Assembly (NCBI RefSeq): GCF_018446385.1
Contig: NC_055993.1
Coordinates: 41,103,645 to 41,167,644, forward strand
Origin: Zingiber officinale
Lineage: Eukaryota; Streptophyta; Magnoliopsida; Zingiberales; Zingiberaceae
DNA length: 64,000 nucleotides
Reading direction: 5' to 3'
A program made the translations under genes and the position numbers. The notes beneath the pieces are model-generated. The model made no database searches. It saw only the letters and a list, made by a program, of their open reading frames with translations, and was not told the origin of the DNA. Position 1 is the first letter of the stretch, and each line of letters begins with the position of its first letter. Of this stretch, positions 22,062 through 32,567 are shown in pieces.

Positions 22062-23516
22062 ATGGCTGACAAACTTTTGAAGGATTACGCAGCATCTTAT
22101 GCACGAGGGCTTCGGTCTAGCATCACTCGACCACCAATTAAAGCCAACAATTTTGAAATCAAGCCTGCAGTGATCCACATGGTCCAACAAAATCAATTTG
22201 GAGGAGGACCGCAAGATGATCCAAATCATCACTTGGAGCTTTTCTATGAGATCTGCAGTACTATGAAAGTAAATAGGGTCCCTCTAGAAACAATAAGGTT
22301 ACTTCTTTTTAGATTTTCCCTGAAAGATAGAGCCAAGAAGTGGCTTAATTCTCTACCAGTAAACAGCATAACATCTTGGGATCAGTGTGAGCAGAAACTT
22401 TTGGACAAATTTTACCCGCCGAGTAAAACTGCACACATGAGGAATTTAATTGCAAGCTTCAAACAGATAGACTTAGAATCGCTATTCGAAGCATGGGACA
22501 GATTCAAGAGTATGCTGAGATAGTGCCCCCATCATGGCCTCGAGAAGTGGTTGGTACTACACACGTTCTACAATGGAATCAACTACCACACGAAGGTGTC
22601 CCTCGATTCTGCAGCAGGAGGGGCGTTAATGAATAAGAGCCTTGATGAAGCTGAAGAGATCATAGAAAATGTGGCACAGAACCACCATCAGTGTGAAATT
22701 GAAAGATCTGGAGGTTCTTTCTCTGGGAATCCAATAAAGGCATCAGGAAAATTCGACGTAGGTGCAGTCATGCTCATGTCTGCAAAGCTGGATGCTCTGA
22801 CCAAGAAGCTTGAGACCATGAGGAACAACACAACCAATGCAATAGTGTGTGTTTACGAAACTTGCGGAAGTTTAGATCATGCTCAAGATACTTGCCCCCT
22901 AGGACCAATACAAGCACAAATGAACCAACTTGAGAAATACGATGCGATAGTTAATTATAACCAAAAGCAAAACAATCCCTACTCCAACACATACAACCCT
23001 GGGTGGAGGAACCACCCAAATTTTTCTTACCGGGGCAATCAAGATCAAGGACCAACAAAACAAAGTTACCAACCTGGGCAACAAAGCTACCCACCTAGAC
23101 AACAGGCTTATCAACAACAGTAACCTTCACAACTGTCCAAAATTGAAAAGATGCTTGAAGAAGCTCTCTTGGAGCAAAAAGAGATGAAGAATAAAATCAA
23201 GCAATTAAATTAAAGATTGGAGAATTCTGAAAAGCATCAAAAGATGCAAGACAGACAAATCGCCTAGATAGCCCAGTCCTTTTCAAGAGCACCGGGAGCA
23301 TTTCCAGGAAAGCTCGACATGAACCCGGTGGAACATTGCAACCACATTGATCTGAAGAGCGGACGGACTTTGGGAGACCCCCAAATGACTGCTCAGAAAG
23401 GAATTAACTCAGAGGAAGATCCCTCTCCTCTCATGCCTAATTTGGTCCAGAACAAAGACAGGGAGGAGATCACTAAGAAGGTTGAAGGGACTCTTCCACT
23501 TCCCCCACAAAGTTAG
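22062..23516 (+). pseudogene. Element E gag (Athila type)
   Basis: ATG at 22062 opens MADKLLKDYAASYARG. Then come the Athila/Tat gag signatures SSITRPPIKANNFEIKPAVI, NQFGGGPQDDPNHHLELFYEIC, FSLKDRAKKWLNSLP, LLDKFYPPSKTAHMRN and, after one stop at about 22521, PHHGLEKW and TFYNGINYHTK. A zinc-knuckle-like TCGSLDHAQDTCP follows near 22858, with its first cysteine apparently replaced. A Gln/Pro/Tyr-rich stretch ends at a stop near 23121. Two more stops occur before 23516. Gag is the particle protein. The frame stays constant through 23516. Confidence 0.9.
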
Positions 23517-23559
23517 ACAATTCCTTTCCTCCAGAAACTAATTACATCCCAAAAGGATG

Positions 23560-24349
23560 AAGAGTTCCACCGATTCCTTAAGAAGACTAAAGAAATCTGC
23601 ATTGAAGTACCTCTAACAGACGCACTGCACCAAATGCCGAAGTTCGCCAAATTTTAAAAAGTATTCTATTTAACAGAAGACAGAAGGGCGACTTTGAGAC
23701 TGTAGTATTGACAGAGATGTGCAGCGCTCTACTCATGGCAGACATTCCCTCAAATCTCCAGGATTCAGGAAGTTTTTCTATACCGTGTAAAATTGGCTCT
23801 GAGCTCATACAGAAGGCTTTCTACGACTTGAGAGCAAGTGTCAGCCTACTTCCATACTTGTTATGTAAGAAGCTAGGACTCCAGAACATCAAACTTACTA
23901 CTATGACACTATAATTGGCTGACCATTCATGTAGATACCCAATGGGTATAGTGGAAGATGTGCTAGTAGAGGTAGGCAAATGCATCATTCCCATAGATTT
24001 TATTGTCCTGGATATGGAGGAGGATCCCAAGATCCCAATTATCCTTGGAAGATCATTCCTCGCCACCGCTGGAGCCCTCATTGATGTAAAAAATCACAAG
24101 TTATCCATGGAAATCGGTAAAGAAAGGTTAGAATTCAATTTATATGATTCTCCTAACTGCATCTCCTCTTCTCAGGGAAATTCTAGCATGACGAATATAC
24201 ACAAAGATGAAGAATGCAGTTTCCAAGAGAGGTCGCCTCCAAAAAAAAAAGAGAAGTACATTTGTCCTGCACGAGCGAAACTGAAGGAGCAGACTGGAGC
24301 ATTAACCCTAGGAGGAGAGACGTGCTTCCATGGGTTTAGTCCACACTAA
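23560..24349 (+). pseudogene. Element E aspartic protease region
   Basis: After a frame change near 23600-23700 come KGDFETVVLTEMCSALL, FYDLRASVSLLPYLLCKKLGL (active-site Asp kept, but the usual Gly is Arg) and VLDMEEDPKIPIILGRSFL plus ATAGALIDVK, all typical of Athila/Tat protease. The frame ends at 24347. It is followed by AAGCGCTTCTTGGGAGGCAA, a stretch usually found much further downstream in Athila elements, so the reverse transcriptase to integrase part was deleted here. Confidence 0.87.
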
Positions 24350-24599
24350 CTGATATGGGGTCGAGTTAAAGACCTAAAACAAGCGCTTCTTGGGAGGCAA
24401 TCCAAGGGTTTTCGTTTTAATTCGTTATTAATTTGTCGTTCTATTTTTTTAGTTAGTTCAATGAAGTATTTTTTTTATTGCCTGATCTTTGTTTGCAAGA
24501 TGTGCATAACCTCTATGAGCTGGTCGTGATTGTTTCATGAGTGCGGGGGCGTCAGAGGAGTCAGAAAGGTGAAGGGAAAGATGATACACGTGTAAGAGA

Positions 24600-24890
24600 G
24601 TCGGTCGTGTGACCCCACACGACCATGTGAAGCTAACAGAGGAAGAAATGCCACTGGCCGTGCAACCCTACACGACCATGTGGCCTGTGCAGAGAAAGAA
24701 TAATACACGGTCGTGCCAATTGGCACGACCATGCGAAGTCACCAAAGGGGAAGAGGGCATAGGCCGTGCAGATCTGGCACGACCATGCGATCTCGACCGA
24801 AAGGAGAAAAGAAGGGGTCGTGCCAACCGGCACGACCGTGCGACGACACAAGCTACCAGGCCGTGTCTTTATGACACGACCGTGCCTTAC
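24600..24890. repeat. Array of GGTCGTG-type inverted repeats in the interior of E
   Basis: There are about six hairpins with 5' arms starting GGTCGTG or GGCCGTG and 3' arms ending CACGACC, separated by purine-rich linkers of about 30 bp. One copy (about 24713-24734) is a perfect palindrome. Arm extensions vary but pair: GTGTG with CACAC, GTGCC with GGCAC, GTGTC with GACAC. It is the same motif class as in the LTRs of E. Confidence 0.85.
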
Positions 24891-25156
24891 CCGTGTGCGC
24901 CACCAACTTCCCTAAAAAGCCCTAATTCTCATCTCCTTCTCTCCCAAAAGCTTTTTCCTCCCCACTGCACCTCATCAACCTCCAATTCCTACACCTAAAA
25001 CTCATCTTTACTAAGATCTACATCTAGATCTAGGATTTCTTCAAGCCCCAAATCCGGAAAGAGAGGAACAATTTCCCTATTCTTTTTCTTTCCCCTCCTT
25101 CATCCTCAAGATCCATCTCCACCCACAAGAAGTTCCTCAAGTTCACCCTGCACATC

Positions 25157-26354
25157 ATGTCTCAAATCTTGAAGAGACTCTGATGAGGAAGCGGTGGATC
25201 TAGCAAAGGAGATGTACCAGGAGGAGACAAAGACAAAAGAAAGGCTTCTTCTTCCAAAGGCAAAGGGAAAAGGGTGGCACACGACGAAGGTAGCGAAAAT
25301 GAATTTAATATTATTTTTAGAAATCATGAACATAAAGCTAAATATGATATTCTGGCGGCTAGAAAAATTGTGTGCACTAGATATATGGATCTCACTATCA
25401 TGGATATGTTAGGAATTAGGGATGACGTGGATTGGATGATTAGCTCATTAGATTGGAATGACATTATATACACTCGTTTACCGACTTACCCCCGCCTTGA
25501 ATTTTTGAGCTCAATTGATGTTAAATTTTCTTCTGAGGATGACTACATAGGGGTCATATCTTTTAGGTTGATGAACAAAGAAATTCGATTTTGATTTACC
25601 TACTTGCGGTGCCCATGGATTTGATAGTGCTATTAACTGGAATGAATTTTGGACGTCAATTACTGGATCAAAGAACCCCTATGAGCCCTCTAGAGCTAAG
25701 GCATCCCGCATGCAAAACCCTACCTTTAGATACCTTCACCGTGTGATGAGCAAAACAATATTTGGTCGAGATGAAAGTGATGGGGTGGTTAGAAAAGTGG
25801 AACTTTATTCTCTTTGGGCGATGCTAAATAAAGTAGACTTTGATTCTGGATTTGATTTCCTACAGAACTTGCTGAGAGCAGCTAAAGCCTCTTCGAGGAT
25901 GATAGTGTTTAGTGGTTTAATAACCTAAATAGCAATAAATCTGGGGTGTGAGCTTGATAGGCTAGAGGTCGTTCATGGTAATGACAAGATCAACATCGAT
26001 TCTTGTCTTGCAATGAAGATGATTTGTCGGGACGAGAATGAGTTTGCTTTCCCTAAGAACGATGGTTTCCCATTACCCCTTCCTTGTTCCGAGCGCACTT
26101 CAGTTCACAACCCCGCAAACTAGGTGATCACCGATTCAGACCCCAAGTTTGTTCCCCCCCCCCCCTTGTAGGAGACACCGAATACCACCAAGAGCCCTCG
26201 TCATCAGGATTCCCGCAACCTTCCGGAACCTGCTAGGCACTCCTTTGCCTATGGTACGGGACCTTCTAGATTTGATGTTTTTGATTTCCATGCCTCCTTA
26301 GACTCGCTTAATGAGAAGCACAATACCCAACAATAACTGTTGGAGGGTTGTTTC
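25157..26354 (+). pseudogene. Athila ORF-1-like gene in element E, part 1
   Basis: ATG at 25157 opens MSQILKRL, then two stops, a Lys-rich linker, and from 25300 a run matching the Athila ORF-1 family in style: AARKIVCTRYMDLTIMDMLG, DWMISSLDW, LPTYPRLEFLSSI. A single frameshift near 25590 leads to NWNEFWTSITG, ASRMQNPTFRYLHRVMS and FGRDESDGVV. A stop is at 25926 and a 12-C run at 26154. In Athila elements this ORF sits where an envelope gene would be; its role is not established. Element C interrupts it at 26355, and it resumes at 34065. Confidence 0.75.
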
Positions 26355-27852
26355 TGTTGGGGCAATTTCCCTAGGTCAAGTTTGACCAGTTTGACTAAGC
26401 TTGAGTTGAGTCAAGCTTGAGTCAGGATTGGAGTTTTGATGTTTGACAATATAAGGAGGTTGCTGGATCAATCGCCCGGTTATGGAGATGGTCAAAGAAT
26501 TGACTAGGTTGATGAGAATACAAGTTAAGTATGTCAAGGTTGACAAGAGACTTGATTGGGAAAGTCCTAACTGGATATTAGGCATTTGGAAAGTCCTAGT
26601 GAGGACCTAGGCAGGAGAAAGTCCTGGTGAGGAGCCACGCAGTTGGAAAGTCCAAGTGTGATCTTGGCAAAGGAGAAAGTCCTGGTGAGGAGTCAGGCAA
26701 TTGGAAAGTCCAAGCATGTGGTCTTGGCAAGGTAAGTCCTGGTATGACTTGGCAAGGAAGACCCGACAACTAGGATGAGGCCGAAGGAAGCTCCTGAAGG
26801 CAAGGCGTGAAGGATGGGGAGAAATCCGAGGGACGCAAGGCTGATGGAGGAGGCTAGAAGGATAGTTTGAGGTTGGTCGGGTGTGGCCAAAGGCTAGGCA
26901 TGGAGACCCAACAGGTCACGGCTGACCGGAAGTTGGGTTTGGGACTTTGGACTTGAGTTTGAGTCAAGTTCAGAGTGTTCAATCGATCGGGTGATCGATT
27001 GAACAGGGTCCAAATCTATCGGTCAATCGATTTGGACTGTGCTGCGATTGTGGGAAGGCACAATCGATCGGCCGATCGATTGGGATATGAAATCACGAGC
27101 ACAGAGACTTTCCCAATCGATCGTGCGATCGATTGGGAGTTGCCAATCGATCGGTCGATCGATTGGGCAGCAGAAGCTCTCACGCGGATGCGAGAGCACA
27201 GAAAGGTTCTGAATCGATCGGGCGATCGATTCAGAAAGTCCCAATCGATCGGTCGATCAATTGGGAAATGACCGTTGCGCAGGATGCAGGTGATGGACGG
27301 CTGCGATGGAGCGATGCTGACGTGGCAGTCTATTGGGGATGAATTCGATCAATTGGGAGCATTGTTTAAATCCTGGGCAGAGCATTTTCTCCACAAATTT
27401 TTGAGATCTTTCTCCTGCGATTTTTCGGTGATCTTCAGCAACTTTCTTCGATCTTCACCGCCTGTTCTTGAAGGCTCTTGGGAGTGTTCTCTCAAGGTTC
27501 AAGAGGCAACAACAAACAACAAGCAACAAGTAAGCAAGAAGAATGGTGTATTGTAGTTATATCTTGTATTTTCTTCTTGTGTGAGTTGTGTTGTTGTGTG
27601 TGGATTTGTACGAGGCTTCTCCGCCTCCGGTTGCGACCGAAAAGGAGTTGTTCATAGTGGAGGAGCGTGTCATGTGTAGATCCTTGGATTAGTCACCTCT
27701 TCTTGAGGTGGATACCAAGTGAACCCTAGGTGTTAGCATTGTGAGTGTTTGTCTTCGAGTATTCCGCTGCACAACAACAAGATGAAGCAAACCGACACAA
27801 GCGTGACGAAACACTATTCACCCCCTCTCTAGCGGACACATCGGTCCCAACA
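26355..27852 (+). repeat. Element C 5' LTR
   Basis: The LTR is 1498 bp. It carries seven palindromes centred on GATCGATC words at 26975-27270 and a possible TATA-like TTTAAA near 27365. Repeats with the words AAAGTCCTGGTGAGGA lie at 26590-26760. Confidence 0.95.
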
Positions 27853-27870
27853 ATTGGTTTTAGAGTGAGG
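27853..27870 (+). other. Element C primer binding site, decayed
   Basis: ATTGGTTTTAGAGTGAGG keeps the position and 9 of 12 bases of the initiator Met tRNA complement. Confidence 0.6.
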
Positions 27871-27921
27871 TCGCTCTTCTACGGACTAACCGCCAAGAGA
27901 GCAAGAAGCTAGAGGAAGAAG

Positions 27922-29403
27922 ATGGAGTCCGAAGGACCACTCGGATGGGATATCCGAATTCCACCTCCGTACGACAAAGAAGACTTCAATTATTGGAGGA
28001 TGAGGTTGGAAACATAGTTCCAAATGGATTGGAATCAATGGGTTGCTTTGGAAGATCCATTTGAGCCTCCAAAGGATAAAAAGGGGAAGTGCCTCTGACC
28101 TCGATATTGGACCGAGGAACAACGGGAGCGAGCGGAGGCGGATAAGGAGGTAACAAAAATCTTGTTGAATTTATTACCTTCTAATATCATTGTGAGTGTA
28201 GGTGAATGCACAAGTGCATGTGATCTTTGGAAAAAGATCATTGCCTATCATGAAGGCCCATCACAATTCCAAGAAGTAGAGGAGCCCAAGGAGAAGGGCT
28301 CATTGGTCCAAGAAGAGAAGGACCAATCCGATGTTGACATAAGATCAACATTCGAGGAGAAGAAGGAAGAGGAGGAGAAAGAAGAAGATGAGAGATCTTC
28401 TACATCTTCAAGAGAGGAAGAGGTGGAAGTATCCACATCCTCAAGAGTTGAAGAGGTGGAAGCACCCACATCCTCAAAAGGAGAAGAAGAAGAAGATGAT
28501 GCAACCTTCACAATTCAAGCTACATCAAATGGAGAATCAAGCATCATCCCTACAAGCAAAGGTATAGAAACCTCAATTGTAAAAGATAAAAATCATATCG
28601 TTTACTTTGAGTGTAGGGAGCATGGGCACTACAAGAGCAAGTGTCCCAAGATGGCCAAGAAGAAGAGCCAAGTAGCACTCAAGGGCAAGGAGAAGCCCAA
28701 GGAGACAATCCTCACAACAAAAAGGAGCAAGGAACACATTGTGTGTTTCTTGTGCAACCAAAATGGGCATTATCGAAGCCAATGTCCAAAGGGGAATAAA
28801 ACAACTAGAGTCAAAGGAGGAAGCACAAATCAAGGGGGAGCTTTTAAGAGTAAACCCAAGGTAAACTTTGACAGTGCAATTCCTCTTAGTCATGATAAAA
28901 TGCATGTTAGAAATAATTCTTATCATTTTAATGCTAATTATCATGAAAGTAGAAAGCATGATAACCTTAAGGATAAATATATTCCTCCTCATACTAGAAC
29001 TACCACACCTAAGTCTAGGAAGGTAGATAGCGACTTAGGCAATAATTCTAAGGACTTTAGATATATGCCAAAAAATAGAAATGCTCAAGGATTCAATGAA
29101 AAACTAAAATCTAGGGATTTATGGAGTGAAAACCAAGTCTTGAGGACAAGAATTGATAATTTAGAAAGGACTCTAGCAAGAATGGAAAACATGCTTAGGG
29201 GTCAAAATGAGCATAACCTAGGAAAAGCTAGGCAAGAGCCATCCAATGGCTATAGAGGTTTGGGATACAACCCTAAAGTTAAGAAGGATGTGACTTATTT
29301 CATAGGGTTCCATATAGCTATGAGACCAACCCTAGGTGTAAAGGTCAAGTCAAGGATACTAGGGAAGGAATCCCTAAAGGTTCTTTTGGCAAGACCAATG
29401 TGA
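27922..29403 (+). pseudogene. Element C gag with two zinc knuckles
   Basis: ATG at 27922 gives MESEGPLGWDIRIPPPYDKE, then NYWRMRLET, the copia gag entry. There are in-frame stops at about 28015 and 28097, after which the frame is open to 29401. ACDLWKKIIAYHEG is the UBN2-like core. An acidic Glu/Ser repeat stretch (28290-28510) follows. Two zinc knuckles are FECREHGHYKSKCP (about 28606, first Cys changed to Phe) and CFLCNQNGHYRSQCP (28744). A basic linker and heptad-rich segment (LRTRIDNLERTLARMENML) lie near 29140-29210. Only two stops in 1.5 kb suggest the gag was under selection until recently. Confidence 0.88.
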
Positions 29404-32400
29404 CTAAGACTTCTAAGAAGTCTAACAAAGTCACAAAGAAGGTTACAAGGGAAGTCATTCCTAGGAGTGACCTAGTAGAGGTGACCAAGACTTCTAAGAA
29501 GCCTAGAAAGGTCCTTAGGAAGGTATCTAGGGAAGTCATCTCTAGTGAGTACTTAGAGCATCCAAGGAGTACCAATAGGTTTTAGGTTCCTAGGAGCATA
29601 TTCTCTACACTCTAGATGAGTTTAGAGAGCGTCAACTTCAATTGGAAAGGTAGTTAACCCAACCTTGGTAAAGTTGACACTTGAGAGCATTTTCAAAGTT
29701 ATTGTTAACCTTTGAAAATGAGAAGGATTATTAGGGTTACTCTTTGAAAGAGTAAAATGTGTCAAAATTTGAGGAGTTGGATCTAATTTAAATTGACACA
29801 CTTGAGAGAGGCAAAAGAAATGCCAAATTGGGAATTTGACATTTTCTTATGGGATTAAGGAAAATGTAAACCGTAATCCAAATTGTCACTCTTGGAAAGA
29901 GTAATATGTGCCAAATCTTAAGGAATTATGTTTGAATTAAATTGGCACAATTTGGAGAATCATATGAACTACCAAGTTGAGATTTTGGTATGTTCGTTGG
30001 GAGTCAAGGGCAAATCCGGGCTTAAAATATAAGGTGATTACTCCTTTGGAAGAATAAATATGCCAAAATTTGAGGAATGTGCTTAATTTTAATTGGAATA
30101 AATAAATCAAGAGATTAAAGAAATGCCAAGTTGGGGTTTGACACTTTGTTAATGAAATTGGGCAATCTAGGATTTAATTTTAAGATTAGCTAAGGTTTAA
30201 GGACACTTAGATAGGTAATCTAAGTATTTTATTTAAGCTAATTTGTCATATTTTGTTTGTCCATCATATGTCATGACATCATATTTATTTTTGCATTCAT
30301 GATTATTATTAAAAATATAAGAAATACCATGTCATGTCATTCATACATCATGTAGTTATAGGAAATTTTCTTTTGGAAATTATTTCTTTTTGATGTATGT
30401 CATAACATATCATGCATCATATTTAATTCCTTGAAATTAAGGAAAAATGACATCTATTATAAATGGTAAATATCTCAACAAGTGGGATGACACCAAGTGA
30501 TATCCTAGGTGGATGATCACAAGTTTCATAATGCCTAGATAGTTATGCATGATCTCTTAGTTTAGGGAAAAACCAAATATACATCTCACAAAGAACTATA
30601 AGATAACTTGTATGTATTTTAGTATACATTATATACAAGTGAGATGTTAGAATGGAGAACAAAACTCAAGATGTTGATTTAGTGCATCTTGTCGAGTTTT
30701 AGGTTCATCAAAACACATAGTTATGTGTTTTCCAATCATTAGGAAAGCTAATGTACAAGTCATGTTCATTGAGCCCAAAGAATATGGTTGGATATTGGAT
30801 TTTAAAATGTTTTTAAAATGATTTTGAAAACCTTGGTGAAGACTATCTTTTGATAGTATTCATCATTGAAAAGTTAGACATAAACTAGGAGAAAACATTG
30901 AAGTTTTCAAGAGTTTTCAAATTTGTGTCAATCTTTGAAAATAGGAAGTATTTTTATAGAAAAATATTTTTTCTTGATAGAATATACTCTAAATAATGTC
31001 TACATGAGTTTTCATGATTTTTAGAGGTTTGTAGAATTTTTGGGGAGTTTCTGAAGTCTACTGAAATTGAATTTCAAAGAAATCAGAAACTCAATCGATC
31101 AGCTAATTGATTGGGATGGTTTTAATCAATCAGTCAACCGATTGAGAAGGTAATTCCCGTGAATAGAGAGTCAGCGGATCGATCAGTTAATCGATTGACC
31201 CAGGCTGAATCGATCAGCCGATCGACTCAGAGGGAATTTCTGCAAGCAGAAGCTCGTGGAATCGATCAATGGATCGATTGAAGTAGCTTCAATCGATTGA
31301 GTCCCAACTTCAATTGATTGAGTCCCAACTTCAATCGATTGGAAAGTCTGATTATGGCTGGAAAAGCCTGATTTCAACACATTAAGCCACTTCAAGTTCC
31401 AATAATCATTCCAAATCCCTTGAAATAATTTGTATACATTTAGGGGGAGTTTTCTTGATGAAAACATGTATGGATTAGCTAAGATAAATCAAATTGAAGT
31501 TTAGAATGAGGTTTAGTTTCAATTTCGAATTTTAGAACCTCAAAACTTCAAGTTTTGGTTTTCAAAGGTCATTAACCATTCCTAACCCTTTGGAATACAC
31601 TTGTATACATTTAGGGGGAGTTTTCATTATGAAAGCAAGTATGGATTGGTTAAGGTAGACTTAGGTGAAGTTTAGGTTAGAGTTTAGTTTCATTATTGAA
31701 TTTTAAACATCAAAACTTTAAGTTTTGGTTTTCCTAACTGTTTAGGAACTCCAAAGTTATTGTTGGTGCAATGACAGAAGTTTGACCATGTTTTTAGGGG
31801 GAGTTACTCCTTGAGTGCATGAAAATTTATCTTCAAGGACCTTGGAAAGGGGTTAAACCTTTGTAATGGACAATACTCAGGGTCGAGTATTAGGGAACAA
31901 TGGAAGATTGGTTACCTTCTTTGATAGGATGATAAATGCTCTCGGATGAGCATTGTGGAGTAGGTTACTGCTCAAGGGGGAGCATTGGATTAATGAAGGG
32001 GATCAGACCTTCATTGGTAAAGTGAAAAATGCTTTTGGATGAGCATTGAGAAGAAGATTACTGCTCAAGGGGGAGCATTGAATACAAAGAATGGGAGTTT
32101 CATTGGGAAGTTGATGCATGCTCTAGGATTAGCATTGTAAAGTAAAGTAAAGCTCAAGGGGGAGCAATGGAGAATATGAGATCTTCATTGTGGGGTTGTT
32201 AACAACATATGAGGTTGTAAACAACGTAGAGTTAACTCTTATGGAGAAGAGTTTGTTTTCAATTTTTGATGTGTGACAAAGGGGGAGAATGGAAGGTTAA
32301 GTTAGGCCTTCATCCCAAGCAGGGGGAGTTTGCCCTCTAGGAAAGGGAGAGAATGAAGGAAACCTTCATTCAAGCCTTGGTGTAAAGAAGAGGTTAAGAC

Positions 32401-32567
32401 TATGAGATTTAGCCTTGTGATAAAGAAGATGTTAAGGCTATGGGATTTAGCTTTGGTATAAAGAAGTGATTAAGGCTATGGGATTTAGCCTTATGATAAA
32501 GAAGATGTTAAGGCTATGTGATTTAGCCTAACTTAGAGGTATTGTCAAACATCAAAAAGGGAGAGAT
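29404..32567 (+). other. Element C non-coding interior and polypurine tract
   Basis: No pol domain was found in any frame. It has short Lys-rich repeats to 29585 (TKTSKK and VTREV words, still readable), AT-rich filler, a palindrome array at 31085-31345, then repeated phrases: GCTCAAGGGGGAGCATTG at about 31970, 32065 and 32155, and GGCTATGGGATTTAGCCTT at 32400-32530. It ends in the purine tract AAAAAGGGAGAGAT (32554-32567). Confidence 0.8.
31085..31345. repeat. ATCGATC-type palindrome array in the interior of C
   Basis: About eight inverted repeats of the CAATCGATC and GATCGATTG type, more diverged than those in the LTRs of C. It ends with a triplicated 23-bp unit around TCAATCGATTGAGTCCCAAC at 31290-31345. 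Confidence 0.8.

Noticed and set aside
24600..24890. CRISPR-like regular array
   Set aside because: The repeats are inverted, variable and short, inside a plant retrotransposon, with no spacers of constant length and no cas genes.
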